This document shows, piece after piece, positions 10,138-23,590 of a stretch of 64,000 nt of DNA. Source of the DNA: Gnetum montanum (Eukaryota; Streptophyta; Gnetopsida; Gnetales; Gnetaceae). Position 1 is the first letter of the stretch; every line of letters begins with the position of its first letter. The notes under the pieces are model-generated. The model had not been told where the DNA came from, did no database searches, and saw only the letters and a list, made by a program, of their open reading frames with translations. The DNA lies in assembly GCA_015680685.1 (NCBI GenBank), contig MNCI01025571.1, positions 157,632 through 221,631 on the forward strand, in the 5' to 3' direction. The position numbers and the translations under genes were made by a program.

Positions 10138-11839
10138 CATCCATCCCTACAAATTAACCACAATAGTAAAATTAATTTTAGAAGAATCAATCAACAAAAC
10201 TTAAGATAGAAATTAGATCAAAATTTAAATCAATTAGTAATAATTTAGCTACTATAGTGAAATGAATTTATTCTTTTTTTATTTAAACACCATTCCATTT
10301 CATAATACCACAGATTGGTTAAAGAAGGTTCCTCTACATCACTTAGTAATTGTAAAAAAATACATGTACCTTTCAATCATAGAACTTTTGGTAAAATTAT
10401 TGTCATTTTGTAGCAATACTTTACTTGAGGAGCATCTAACTTTACATCTTGAATATCCAATCCTAGAGTTCCTCCAACTACTAGATCTTTACAAAGTTTT
10501 TCCCCCATATTCAATTTTGAAAGAAATAATTTGCTTTTCCTCTTCATAAAATCTTTATTAGCAATACTTCTTATAAGTTGGTGAGAAGCACTACCCTTAC
10601 ACATGATAAATATTAAAGTAACCAAATCGTGAACAAACAAAAAACTCTAGATTTCCCTACCTATTTAAATCAATACAATTATTTACAAATAAGCTTCCCA
10701 ACCGGGTTATGTATTCTCAACAAAAAGGAAAAATTAAAGTATATAGATACATATATAATTAAAGTATATAATTAAGATTTCATTCCCAATCTTCTCACAA
10801 GGTAAAGTTAAAAAGTATCTGAACTACTTTGAGTATGAGACTTATGTCAAACTTAATGAAGAGGACAAAGTTATCTTAGATCATAGCTAGCCACAACTTT
10901 TGGATTTTTCTTTGGAAGACTTTTTTTTTTTTTTTTTGGAATTTGGGGAAATAGGTTCAAAAAGGGAATGGAGGCTAGGATGTGGATTGCTGCCAAACCC
11001 CATCACACTTAAGAACTTGTTACACTACCAATGAACATGGTCCTCATTCTTTTTCTTTTGTCTCTCTTTTTTTTTACTCTTTGAGGAAACTTTGCTCATG
11101 GTGTATTTCATTCTTAAGGTAAGAATTCCAACACAAGTCTAGCTAATTAGCTACATTGCCAAGGGCCATGGTCCTTTTAGAGCTTTGCCCATGGTGCAAT
11201 TTGACCCTCGTGTATGTACCTTTAATTACAATCTAGATGGCATCATAGCAGGTCTTCTAGGTGGCTAAAGATTATCAAGTGGAGATGAACACACTTCAAC
11301 CTATTTCCCATAGTGGATCATCACACTTGAGGGTTGGGGCTTATGAGAGGGAAAATGACATTTTCCAAGGTCACCTAATAATTGTGGCTAACCCTCCTCC
11401 AACATCACATATCCTACATTCACATGATCATGATGATTACATGATAAGTTAGCATAAATCCCATCCTCCATAATCCAACATATCTAATAAAACTAAAACC
11501 TTAAGATAGATTGGGAAGAATCATAGCATTATTGAAATGTATCATGTAAAGGAGATTTTATATAATAGTAATAAGATATATCATATAAAGCATTATACTA
11601 ACATTATTTTCCAATGATGTTATGATGACCCAATGCCTAGTAACTCAAATGACCATAATGATTACTAAAATCATATGAAAAGCACAAATTGAACCAAACC
11701 AATATGTTAAGAAAGAAATGATGGAAATTCAAAGAAAAGATGCAAATGCAACTATATACAAATGTAATGCATGGTAAAGAGAAAAAAATTGCAACTAAGA
11801 ATCTACCAGGTGTCCATGTGGGGCACTTAAGTAGAAATG
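10138..11839 (-). other. 3' non-coding region of element E
   Basis: Mostly AT-rich with no coding sequence. Its reverse complement matches the 3' region of element C: 11260-11400 with 47240-47272 plus 60529-60610, 11040-11250 with 60690-60850, and 10790-10915 with 61000-61085. This alignment shows that C was continuous before copy 2 split it. Confidence 0.7.
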
Positions 11840-14800
11840 CTTTAGATGAAATGCATTAAAATTCCTATGTAACTTATATCCTTGTTAATCTGCAATTTTG
11901 TAAACATTAGGGCCAACAACATCTGTAACTTGGAATGGTTTAACCACATAGAAGAAAATCTACTTTGAGGACCTATTTGAGCTCTATCTCTTTTTAGAAC
12001 TAGATCTCCTATTTTAAAGACCTTACTTGCATATTTTTTGTCAAACCATATTTTAACAATTAGTCAATGATCAAGATTAGGAAAATCAATACATAATTGT
12101 AATTCACTTGTTCATTTTTTTATCAAGCACTAAATTTGATGTCCAACTTGAATATTTCACAAGACAACTAATCTTAGATTCTAAAAGTTCATCAATTTCT
12201 TTTTTCATCCAAGCTTTAATCTTAGGTCTAACAGGTCTAAGTTCTTGTAGGTCATCATATAATCTTCTCTAGTTGCTATTTTAGGAGAGATATTATTTGA
12301 AAAATATGACATCCTTTGACATAGATTCTTCATTAATCTAAGAGACTTTAAAACAACAATCACTAAATTTACCATTGAAAAATAAAGATACATGAATATA
12401 ATTATCATCATCAAAACTTGGAAAGGAAATATATTATCTAGAATAGAATAAGAGTTCACCTTTTCAATAATTATTTTAAAATACTAAGCATTGTGTCTAA
12501 AAGGGACATCTAAAGTAGTGGCCATTTGAGCTAATAAATATGAAACATAATTTTCTTCTCCAAGAATATGTTCAATGGATATGTCATCAAAATTTGGCAG
12601 ACCTTCTAATGTTTTGATGGTTAGGATCTCATTTATATCTTTGTCCATTCCTAATGGTGATAGGTCACCCAAAAGAAACATTTTTTCATCATGTTGATGA
12701 TAAGGCAAGGTATCTTCATAGATTTCTACATGTTCACTAGAAGCAAAAAGATTAATTTCTGAAATTTCACTCTCATGGTCATTTATAACATGTTCGTCAA
12801 GCCTAACTTTAATAACTTCAATATAAAGATTAGTATTTTGATTTTCCAAAGATTGATTTAGTTGATCAAAAGTTGTTACCACTTGTTTATAGAAAGGCTC
12901 TCTTGGTATGACCATATATTCAAATTTTCCTTTAATAGAAATTAAGAATTTTGAGAAATCTGACCTAAAGAAGCCCCTAAACTTGGCTTCAAAAGTCCTA
13001 GATAAAATCACACCATAAGTAAATGGCATATCAACTACTAAAATATTTGTATAGCACATAAAAGTAGGTTATTGTTTAAGTTGTACTTTTACTCCTTTAA
13101 TAATCTTACCAGAGGTACATTAGATCCATCAAGTTGTACCACACTTCTTACTTGTGGTAGCATCTATGCTTCTAATGTTTTACATACCTCAAGTGGCATG
13201 ACGCTAACCGTTGCCCCAAAATGTATTAAACAATTATGAACATTTGTTTCTAAAATAATCAAATTTTTCAAGAAAGGAGGTTGATCTTTCTTGTTCAACA
13301 TGGAATTGCTTACGTTTTGTATTGATAATGCATTAGGACTTTCTACACAATGAACTTGCCTTTCAGTTGTTAGAGATTTTTCTTTATTGGTTTCAAGTGT
13401 ATGAACTATCTTTTGAATCACATCTTTCATTTCATCAAGATGTAGAAGATCATACATTGAAATGTTGGCTTTAACCCTTTTCAAATACTCAACTAGATCA
13501 TAAGTCTTATATTCATCTTTGGCTTCTTCTGGAGTTCTTCTAGGTATGGAAGGGGAGTTTGGTCATTGTGGGACATTTGCTTGGGATGATCTAGCTTGAT
13601 TATTTTTGTTATTTTGACTACGAGCTTTCCTGTTTGAAGGATTATTCCTAGTTTGTTATTGTGTGGTGTTCATAATGTCACTAAGTCTATGGTAGCAAGT
13701 GTTATGTGGGTTGGGGTCACTTACCATGACTTGTTCCAATGAGGAAACTTCTTCATTTTCAATTTCATGAGGCATGTTCAAGACCATAATTGTGGTTTTT
13801 CCATTTTGTTGACTTTGAACATTATCACCATATAATGCTAAAAATTAAGGACAGGTTTTCTAAGAATGTTGCCTAGTATTATGAAGATGACAATAATCGT
13901 CATTGATTGATGTGTTTGATTTTTTGCATTGTGTAGGAACTTTATTGTTATTTTGCTTCAATTCAACTACTTCATTAGAAAGATTTTGAAGTGAAGTTAA
14001 TATTTGCATCATTTGGTTTTCTATTTGACAAGTGGATGCATTAGGATTAGATATTCCATTTGGATTTATGATGGATTGGATCAAAGCTTTTAATTGATCG
14101 TTACTTAAACTAGTATTTGGTGGTAAAAATGAAGAGGATGTGGGACCTTGAAAACAACTATTTGTAGGTTAAGTCATTTGAAGGGGAGTGGGAGTTTGGA
14201 ACAAAGTATTATTCATTGGGAAAACTTGTGGTGGTAAAGGGGTAGAGTACATAAGGTTACTAACATTCATCATCCCAAATTGAGTCTAAATGATATTCGT
14301 CAAGGTTATTTGTTCCAACTCAATAGATTTAGCCATTACTCTTGTTTGTTATGTTAGGATTAGACTTAATGGCATAGGCAAAGAATGGGTCAATGGTAAA
14401 GAGGTACAAATTGAGGATACCATTCGGTTGCTGATGCAGCTCATTTGACACATAAGAAGGTTGATGGAGAAATCTTAAGTTGTAGTCATGGAAATTTTTT
14501 CCAAGCATTTTTCTTAAGCTCATGAAATTGCTTGATGCTATGGTAGGGCTAGTGAACCTATCAAACTAAAGTAGGAACTTATTTTTAAACTCTTGCCATG
14601 AGTCGATAGAGGCATTTGGAAGCATAAAAAACCATTGGGTGGCTTTGCTCCTAAAAGTTGTCACAAATACCCTACATGTTATGTTGTTTTGGAAAATGTT
14701 ATGGATGCCTAATAACATTTTAAAACATTGTATATGTTGGTAGAAAGTACTCGAAGGGGTTGTAGGACCAAAAAAAAAAAAATTTATATTTTGAAGTGAC

Positions 14801-15015
14801 TTCAGAATATCATGATAATTGGTGAAGTTAAAGGAATTTCTCACCAAGGAAGCTAAGGGTTGATTAGCTACCATCTTAGTTCGAGTTCTTCTAGGGATGG
14901 AACATGGAAATCATGAAGCTTGTTGTTTTCTTAAAGTGAAATAATGGGTAGCTGGTTGAATAGGGGTAGGAGTAAAAGATCTTTATTGAGATGTTCTATA
15001 GGAAGATTCACTCAT
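11840..15015 (-). pseudogene. gag-pol pseudogene of element E (large pol deletion)
   Basis: The frame starts at ATG 15013-15015 (MSESSYRTSQ, compare MSEISHRPSQ in C). Gag remains lie at 14084-14874, with a CHHC-type knuckle near 13865-13905 (YCHLHNTRQHS). The protease motif at 13164-13230 reads FGATVSVMPLEVCKTL, with the catalytic Asp replaced by His. A linker at 12484-13059 and the beginning of RT (KAWMKKEIDELLESKI, 12110-12230) follow. Then the frame jumps to an integrase C-terminal remnant (11880-12060, a GDLVLKRDRAQIG-like segment with stops). The RT core, RNase H and integrase core are deleted at about 12110. Frameshifts and stops are frequent. Confidence 0.75.
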
Positions 15016-15521
15016 AAAATAATAGGAAATATAGAATGCTAATAAACTATAAAAATTAAAGAAAATATTTAAATATTATTACTTTTTTTAAAGAAATACT
15101 AAAATTGTTATATATAAACCTTGAAAGAAAATAACAAATGCAAATTTTTTAGAAAAGTAAATTTAAAACTAAATAATTAATAAAAACCACCTCACCAAAA
15201 TTAGGACTAAGGTAAGAACCGCCAAAATTAAAACTGGGAAAAGAAAGTTTAGGATTCTAGAAAATAAATGACTATCATCAAGATAAGAAATGGATAATAA
15301 AAGTTTTGAATAACCAAGAAAGAAAACTGAAATTCAAAGTTTAAAGTAACTAAAATAAGAAAAATAGAGATTCAAAATTTGTAAAGTAGATGGCTATCAA
15401 CAAAAATCGAAAATAGATGATTAAGAATGGGAAAATGAAATTTTTTTGAAACAGAAACAAAAACTTTTCAGGAATAGGAAAAATTGATATTTCAGAAAAT
15501 GAAAAACAAAGCCTGAAAAAT

Positions 15522-15541
15522 GGCCCTCCTTCTAGTGCCAA
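15522..15541 (-). other. Primer binding site of element E
   Basis: The plus strand reads ggccctccttctagtgccaa, i.e. TTGGCACTAGAAGGAGGGCC on the element strand. The same type recurs in B, C, F and the small element. I do not assign the tRNA. Confidence 0.65.
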
Positions 15542-15546
15542 AAAGG

Positions 15547-16648
15547 TGTTGATGGGTAAATTTTGGACACATCAACACTTGGGAAACTCATGTAGGAAGA
15601 CTATTAATGGTTGGGCAACATGGTGTTTCGTGACATATATAAATGCTGGTAAGTTAAATAGTTTCAACAAGAAAATATAAAGGCCAGTTGAAGATAACTT
15701 TAACAAAAAGACAACTGTTTACTTTTAAATCTCTAATAATAAAACTTAGGGATCAATAAAATGTGAAGTTAAAGTAGAAAAAATAAAGTTGACAATAGGT
15801 TCAGAAGTAAAATGGGTTCTATGTTGAAACCACAACATAGAGATCTTAGTTCATAAAAGAATAACAGAATGGAATAATAACTTAGCTCAAATCGAGCACA
15901 AATGAAACAACTTCTGGTATCTCTAGCTTAGTGAAGGTTGTCATCACCAGTTGCTAATGCATGCTACTGTCTACCACATTTGCCATGCACTGCTCGCATC
16001 TGCTAATACCCATTATCACTGCTACCATTGGTTGTTGATGCATGTGACTTGGCACTTGCAGACTTGCCGCCATTGGTTGCTACTAGTAGCAGTTGACACA
16101 TGCAACCTACCATTCATAGATGTTGCTATCATTGGTTATTGGCACCACATGCACGCTACCACATGTGTTGGTTGCTCATGCCTATAGTTGACTGTCCATC
16201 ACACGCATGCGCACAATGCGATCACTGTTGATCATCGTTACTAATTATGCCCACCATCCACTGCCACTTGCTAACTATCATCATTCATGCTACTAACGCA
16301 CACCATTGTTTGCTACTGTGCTTTTTGTCAGTTACTACCTATGTAGCATGTCAGGCACCATTTGCCACCATTCTTGCACTGTTTTCCATCGTTCACACGC
16401 AGCTTGCAAACACAATTGCCACTACCATGTGCCACCAATCATGTGCACCGCCTACAATGTCTCCACGTGCTCTATCTCCACCAACCAATTGCTTCATCAT
16501 GCTACTATTGACACTGGAGAGAGAGAGGCCCTAGGGATCTTGTCATCACTATTCACACGCATGACACCCCGAGGGAGAGAGAGTGCCCCCATTAATTTCT
16601 TGTTCATGTTTGTTGGCAGAAGAGGGGGAGGCCAATAGATGTCCCATG
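15547..16648 (-). repeat. 5' LTR of element E, proximal part
   Basis: It begins TGTTGATGGGTAAATTTTGG next to the primer site and is interrupted at 16648 by element B (target duplication CCATG). At 16015-16190 a motif around CTACCATTGGTTG recurs three times. Open frames at 15951-16638 are not coding in any recognisable way. Confidence 0.65.
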
Positions 16649-19107
16649 TGAAACACTACAAAATTTTGCATATTATAACCAAATCTTCATCATGTAGCTT
16701 TCACACCATGGAACTTAAGGTAAAATTTCATTGTAAATGTGAAAATTGTAACCCATAATGGGCAATTTCACATACTTCATACATTTGGGGCTAAAAAACA
16801 CCTCATAAGTGGTCAAAGCCTCATTCCGCAAGTGAAAAAAAGTTACATAGTATCTATATTTAGGCTTGGGAAGGTCAAAGATGCCTTTTGGAATGCCAAA
16901 AAAGGTAATTTGATGGGTTTTATAGGGGGTAGACATTTTCCTACGTTGAAAACACATGTAGGGGGTAGATCTCACCTACCACCAACATGGAAGGATGGGA
17001 GGTTTGAATACTTTCTTCCCTTTGATGTGGACACTAAAGGCATGTTTTGGAAACTTTCCCCTTAAACTAGAAAGTTTTCCCTTAGCTTGGAAACCTTCCC
17101 CCCCTCCAGCCTTGAAAGCTTTCTCCTAGCTTGAAAAATTTTCCCCTAGCCTCGAAAGTTTTCCCTAAGTTTGGAAGCCACAAGAAGAAAAATTTATCAA
17201 ATTATGCACTTCAACATTGAACAACCACTTCAAGAAGCATGGTGGAGAGCTCAGTGTGGAAGATTCATCTCGAGCATGGAATGGGTGCCCTAGTTACTAT
17301 TTTTAGTAAATGGAATGGCCATTGGGGGAAGCACTTACTATGTTTAGTGATGAAGTGCTAATCAGTCAATGCGTCAACTGGGCCACGTATATGTGGCCCC
17401 GTTTACACAGCTGCCTACCCCGAGCTATAAATAAGAGGGCCCTCCGCCTCATTTAGACATCCTTTTGTCATTTGTAGCTAGACTCTTTCAGTTTGTTTCC
17501 ATAGGAGTTAGAATATTTTCCCAGTGCATGCCCACAGTGTGATGCTTGTAATTGTATAGCACCTTTATTCGATTGTGACGTACTTGAACATGCACATGAT
17601 CGACAATAAAGATCGAGATTACTTCATCATTGCAGCATTCACTTAGTTTAATTGTTAATTGTTTTTGTTATTTATTGCTTTCTTAGTTAATATTTCTTTA
17701 TCGTCATTTACTATTCCTGTTGTTAAATGCGGAATGAGTACGACTTAATCACGAGCATTTAAGTGTGACTACTTGGTAACCCAGCAACGTACCTAGGATC
17801 TACACTTGGTAATCCCAGTAGTAGTCATGCACGAGGTCTAAGATGTGTACGGATGATTAAGGAATGGATGCTCATTGCACTTAGGTTAGCTTAGACTTCA
17901 TTTCCTATTACTCATTAGTTTAATCAATATTATTCTCCATTGTCTTAAATAGTAGTATTAGTTTAGGATTACATCATATGCCTCACTCTGGACTAAACCA
18001 TATGTGACAAAGCAAATACTAGTCTAGGTGGGAAGACAGCGAACTGTGATCAACGTGTAATGATCTAGATACCACAACTAGCCTGTCCACGGAGTTTGAA
18101 CGGATTGTGCGTGAACGCTCATATTCGTATGGTTGGGGGTAGGGGTACCTCGCCACTCATCATTTAGTAACCCCCCAAATTTGGATGCCCATTTCACCTA
18201 AATTTGGCAACCAATTTGTAGCAAAATTACATCAAATTTTCAACCTAATCATAGCCAATTTGTAGCCTCATTCATGGCCCAAATCCCCTATAAAAGCCAA
18301 ACTCCAACATCATTTATAGGTTTAGCAATTTTAAGTAAAAGGGAGAGTAATTGGTTCCACAAATTTTTTGATAAGGTTATAGAAACTTTTCTTACATTGA
18401 GCAATTGTTGACACACAAATACTTTGGCAATTTCAACAATTTTTAGTAGCAATTTGCATACACACAACTCCACACTTGGGGCATTTTTAGGCACTCAAGA
18501 GCTCTTGCAACTTCCCATACTTGCAGTCACTTGAACCCCAGTGTGGAAGCATTGAGGCCTTGAGATTTGGTGGAATTTTGGTGTTAACATTGCACTTCTA
18601 GGACTTTAAACCTAATGTGGAGCAACTTAGCATCCAAATAATCCTCCTTTCTCACCACCCCCTAGCAACAACCAGATTAACAAATCCAAGGTTGTAGTAG
18701 CAAAGGAAGGTTTGATAACATCAACAATGGCTTAGCACCTAGATCATGGAGTAGATCATCTCAGCTTCAATGGGCTTTGAACTTTCCTCAAGTGAACTCC
18801 CTTTTTGCTCACCTAGGCACCATTTTTACACATTTATCTAACTTATTCTTTATTCTTTTTTTAATAAAGTTTTGAGCTTTAAGTTTTGTGTTCAAAAATA
18901 AAGTTATTATTTGTTCATTATTTAGATTTGTTTATATTTTCATGTTTTGCATTTCTTAATTCCCTAGTTAATCTGCTAGATTGACTAGGATGCCCTGAAT
19001 CCCATTTTTGTCATGAAGGCCCTAGGGATCTGGGGTTGAGGAATTGCTTGCACTGAAGATCCTTGGTTTCCTTTCCATTCTAGCAATCAAGGTTTTTAGT
19101 CACAACA
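16649..19107 (+). repeat. 5' LTR of element B (contains a solo LTR)
   Basis: Without the 820-bp insertion at 17348-18167 it is about 1.64 kb, close to the 1675-bp 3' LTR. Tandem blocks around GGAAAGTTTTCCCC at 17040-17180 recur at 37690-37860. The phrase CCAGTGTGGAAGCATTGAGG near 18539 resembles the core of the 30-33 kb array. Confidence 0.88.
17348..18162 (+). repeat. Solo Athila-like LTR inside the 5' LTR of B
   Basis: The 815-bp insert begins TGATGAAG and ends CTCATCA. It is flanked by TTTAG at 17343-17347 and 18163-18167, and is absent from the 3' LTR of B at the equivalent site near 38030. It has TATAAATA at 17426-17433, an imperfect 18-bp palindrome at 17381-17398 and AATAAAG near 17605. 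It is the product of LTR-LTR recombination of a complete element. Confidence 0.95.
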
Positions 19108-19113
19108 GTTTTT

Positions 19114-19134
19114 CTTAGTGCTAGAAGGAGGGCC
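19114..19134 (+). other. Primer binding site of element B
   Basis: The sequence cttagtgctagaaggagggcc starts 6 bp after the LTR. The tRNA is not assigned. The same primer type occurs in family-2 elements. Confidence 0.65.
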
Positions 19135-20370
19135 TTTGCCTAAATTTTGTAGCCAGATGTATTATTTTCAAGATTTTCCTTCATTTTTTATAGCCAAAAC
19201 TTTGAAAAATCAATGTTGGTCTTCCATCCCCCCCACATTGTGACCAAAACTACAACATAGAAGTTGTAGGTGATTGGGCTTTGTTTTTTCATAGCACTTG
19301 CTATAAATTTTAAGGCCCAAAGCTAGTGTTGATATCTCTTTCCCCCATTATTTTTATTGCCAAAATTTTATTTTTTAGTTTCTAAAAGTGGGTGATTCAA
19401 CTCATCCATGAGTTGACTTCCTCCCCATTTTTCCAAGTTGAGAGAATTAGTAGTTTCCTGGAAGCAATTTTAGTCGAAAAAATACTAACTTTTCACTTTG
19501 GGTTTTCAACCTTTCTCTCTCTCTCTCTCTCTCTCCCCACCACCCCTCCCTCCCACACCCCCTCCCCCCCCACTTCCATCAACATTGAGGTAGGAGGTGT
19601 AAGATTCCCATCATTTCAACCCCTCTTCTTTCCCCCCTCTACCATACCCAATCTGGAAGTAATTGGGAGGTCAACATTGGTGAAATTTAAAACCAATTTT
19701 ACAACTAAATCTACTTTTTTTGCAAGTCAAAAAAAACATTTTTTAGCCAAGACTCCCAAGGAATCCAACATTGCCTTTGCTCCCCCCGTATGACAGAAGC
19801 CTCGACATGGAAGTTGTAGGTGGTTTGGATGCTAGAATTTCATAACACCTATTGTGAATTCCTAGAACAAAGCCAATGTGGAAGCCTTGATAAATATTTA
19901 ATCTTTGTTGCCATAATATTTGTCAATAAACCAATATTGGTTTCCATTCCAACCAAGCCTACTTTTCCATCCTTTTTGGAGAAAGTTGGCAACTTGCCAA
20001 AACCATCTTTGGAAACTGCTAAGTTCCAATTTTGGTCTTCAAACTTTCCCTTCTCTCTCCAACGTTGGAATAGGAAGCTGTGATATTTCCACTATCTCAC
20101 CCCCCTTCTTTCCCCCTTGCCATACCTAGTGTAGAGGCACTTGGAAAGCTAACTTGGTGGAGGTTTAAAGCCAACATTGCCAATATTCTATTTCTAGTAA
20201 AGGGGTAAACCCCCTTTCCCAACTCACCCCCCAACTTAATAATTATAGTAAGTATATCATTTTTTGTCATTTTCATTTTTCTAAGAGTTTTTGAATTATA
20301 TTCACTAGAATTTACTCTTGTTTGAATATTTATAGCCTATTTTGTTCAAGCAATCCTCAACATTATAGCC
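19135..20370 (+). other. 5' leader of element B
   Basis: Non-coding. It contains a CT microsatellite (19514-19536), C-rich runs and several diverged copies of a GTGGAAG..GTTGTAGGTG phrase (19255-19275, 19805-19825). The plus-strand frame at 19392-19793 spans the CT and C-rich tracts and is not judged coding. Confidence 0.5.
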
Positions 20371-22078
20371 ATGTCTTTCTAAAAATCTACCAAATTACCC
20401 TTCACCTTCACTAGCAAAGATCATAATCAACAAGTCATGAGGGTGTATGATCCCAAAGATCCTACCATCATTGAATGTAGGTGATATTTGAGGATTAGAG
20501 GGGAGAGTCCTAATTTTGTAGCCATAAAGCTATAGCTTCATTTATGCCAAAATTCAAGCAGATATTCTAATTCCCCAAATTGCAACCGAAGCCAAGAGGA
20601 AGTTTGAGCTCATCACAGGGATGGGAAAGAGTACATCCCTTCCCCATATGAAGAAATTCCTCTACATGACGTCTATTCTAGCATCCTAGCCCAATTGATT
20701 ACCATAGAGGAAGATGACTAGCCTACCTTTGGGGAACAACAAAAAGAAGAGGATGAATTTAGGGTAGAATCTGAGCCTGAAAACATCCTTGGAGGGTTCT
20801 TTAAACAAACATCCCCTAATGTCACAATACCTTCCCCTAATGCTTTTGTTTTCTCCATGGGCATGGTGTCACCATCTTCTACTCCTCCACACCCTACTAC
20901 AACAGACCACATGTTGGTTGTAGCAACACATCACACTCAGTCAATGCCACAAACAAAAAATTATAACATATCAATGCCATTTGCAACATAGCCACAAAAT
21001 ACAAAACCATCAATGGTGGGTTTTACCACCACAAATCTAATAACTACTCACATGGGATACACCATTAGAGCCCCCATGACACAAGGGTCACACACTTCCC
21101 CCTTGCCATACCTAGTGTAGAGGCACTTGGAAAGCTAACTTGGTGGAGGTTTAAAGCCAACATTGCCAATATTCTATTTCTAGTAAAGGGGTAAACCCCC
21201 TTTCCCAACTCACCCCCCAACTTAATAATTATAGTAAGTATATCATTTTTTGTCATTTTCATTTTTCTAAGAGTTTTTGAATTATATTCACTAGAATTTA
21301 CTCTTGTTTGAATATTTATAGCCTATTTTGTTCAAGCAATCCTCAACATTATAGCCATGTCTTTCTAAAAATCTACCAAATTACCCTTCACCTTCACTAG
21401 CAAAGATCATAACCAACAAGTCATGAGGGTGTATGATCCCAAAGATCCTACCATCATTGAATGTAGGTGATATTTGAGGATTAGAGGGGAGAGTCCTAAT
21501 TTTGTAGCCATAAAGCTATAGCTTCATTTATGCCAAAATTCAAGCAGATATTCTAATTCCCCAAATTGCAACCGAAGCCAAGAGGAAGTTTGAGCTCATC
21601 ACAGGGATGGGAAAGAGTACATCCCTTCCCCATATGAAGAAATTCCTCTACATGACGTCTATTCTAGCATCCTAGCCCAATTGATTACCATAGAGGAAGA
21701 TGACTAGCCTACCTTTGGGGAACAACAAAAAGAAGAGGATGAATTTAGGGTAGAATCTGAGCCTGAAAACATCCTTGGAGGGTTCTTTAAACAAACATCC
21801 CCTAATGTCACAATACCTTCCCCTAATGCTTTTGTTTTCTCCATGGGCATGGTGTCACCATCTTCTACTCCTCCACACCCTACTACAACAGACCACATGT
21901 TGGTTGTAGCAACACATCACACTCAGTCAATGCCACAAACAAAAAATTATAACATATCAATGCCATTTGCAACATAGCCACAAAATACAAAACCATCAAT
22001 GGTGGGTTTTACCACCACAAATCTAATAACTACTCACATGGGATACACCATTAGAGCCCCCATGACACAAGGGTCACA
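20110..22078 (+). repeat. Near-perfect 986-bp tandem duplication in gag region of B
   Basis: Unit 1 is 20110-21092 and unit 2 is 21096-22078, separated by the 3-nt CAC. The two read identically except for one difference noticed near 20426/21412 (t versus c). The duplication includes the end of the leader and the first gag codons (ATG at 20371 and 21357), so the start of gag occurs twice. Confidence 0.95.
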
Positions 22079-23590
22079 AACTACATTTGTCCTATTTGTG
22101 CCTCAAGTGCTAACACAAACATCTTTTTATCTATTTGGCCCACAAGCCACAACCATAGTGCAACCTTTTCCTTTTGTCATGTAATCCATAGTGAGGCCAC
22201 AAGTCTCACAACAAACATCACAACCTTATGTAAAAACCTCACAAACTATGGGGCCACCACAAGGCTTGGATCAAGCCTTCTAAATGATCCAAGACCTAAT
22301 AGAGGAATTGAAGAGGCTTAAAGCCTCTACTACAAAAACCATCAAGACTATGGACTTCTACCAAGATGATTCCATAAGTCTTGTAGTCCCACCCTTGACA
22401 CTTCCTCTTGGTGTCCCCATTTCATAATTTAGCAAATATAATGAAGAAGGTAATCCTAATGCTCACCTTATTACCTTTCGATTAAAATGTTTTCTCTTAC
22501 AGCCATGGCCTCATACCATCATGAGGATTTTCCCTAAGTCTTTGATTGGGAAATCACTTGATTAGTATTGCATGTTGCCCAGAGGATCTACATCCTCTCT
22601 GGAAGACTTAGTAGCCTAGTTTGTCAACCGATTCAAGTATAACTTAAAGCCTGACACAATGCTTGACCAACTCATGAAGGTCAAGCAAGGGTCCTTAGAA
22701 CCTATATAGAAATTCATTCAGTAGTTGAATGGGCTGTTGAATGAAATACTAGAGCCCATAGTTGAAGCCCACTTGCTAGCCATATTCAAGGAGGCAATTA
22801 ATGACTTTATCAATTCAAAAATTTACTACCTTGATCCATGATCTCTAAGCCAAGCTTTCTCGAAAATAAAAAATATAGAGGATGTCGTAGAGACCAGCCA
22901 TGATCTAGCCTATATATCATATCAAAACCAACATGATTGAAGAGACAAAGAAAAAAGCAAACAAGCCAATACTGCCATAGTAATCATAACCAAGGAAAAT
23001 AAAGCCACAAACCAAGGATCGAAGGTCAACCTGCCCAAGGCCCCCACCAATGACTGTAGTAACCAACCATCAACTTTTGGGACCAATACATAACAAAAAA
23101 TAGACCTAACTTCAAAAGGAAGGATAGGTCTAAGTACACTAAATTTCCACTAAAACCATCTGAGTTGCTTGATCAACTATTAAGAAGTGGACGCATGCAA
23201 CATAAACAAATGACTAAAGCCACTTAAAAGAAACATAAGCTACTGTGTGAAATAGCCAAAGATCCCTCTCAAGCAATGAAAAATGATCTCCTATAACCTA
23301 GATACTTCAAGCTAGATCGATTCTACCATTATCATCAACTTCCCAATCATGATATAGACTTTTGCTTTACATTGAAGGATGACCTACAAAGGATGGTAGA
23401 TAGGGGAAAACTAGTCTTAGATGCTTCTAACCCAGTTCAACCACAAAACTAGTCAATGTAGGTCTATAAAGACCCGTTGAATGCCAATGATAGCCCTTAT
23501 GTTATTTTGGCATTCAACATTGATGACAATCGAAGGCCTGTAAGAGAACCATTCATGATCCAAGTACCCCTTTAAAATGAGAGAGCTTCT
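20371..23590 (+). pseudogene. gag pseudogene of element B
   Basis: The frame opens at ATG 20371 (repeated at 21357). A Gln/Thr/Pro-rich section follows at 21900-22280. A Gag core at 22420-22920 contains NPNAHLITFRLKC, LEDLVA and LKPDTMLDQLMKVKQGS, interrupted by several stops, many of them TAG where a Gln or Trp codon is expected. A variant knuckle, YHYHQLPNHDIDFCFTLK (23315-23375), fits the C/H-x-x-H-x4-H-x4-C form of plant Tat-type Gag with its first Cys lost. It is not translatable as it stands. Confidence 0.8.

Larger units (their letters stand above)
9038..16648 (-). mobile_element. Family-2 Ty3-type element E (minus), main part, 5' LTR split by element B
   Basis: Order on the minus strand: 5' LTR (15547-16648, continuing at 39008-39499), primer site, gag-protease remains, a short piece of RT joined to an integrase C-terminal remnant, long 3' non-coding region, 3' LTR (9038-10137). 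The same sequence order on the plus strand makes up element C. Most of RT, RNase H and the integrase core are missing. No convincing target duplication was found, so the outer borders are less certain than the inner ones. Confidence 0.75.

Noticed and set aside
15951-16638. Plus-strand open frames of 78, 95 and 110 codons
   Set aside because: They lie in the antisense of an LTR rich in CCAT/GCTAC repeats. The residues (His, Cys, Thr) follow the repeat composition.
19392-19793. Plus-strand 133-codon frame in the leader of B
   Set aside because: It is built on a CT microsatellite and C-rich runs. Tat/Ogre elements can have an extra 5' ORF, but no domain or conservation is visible here.
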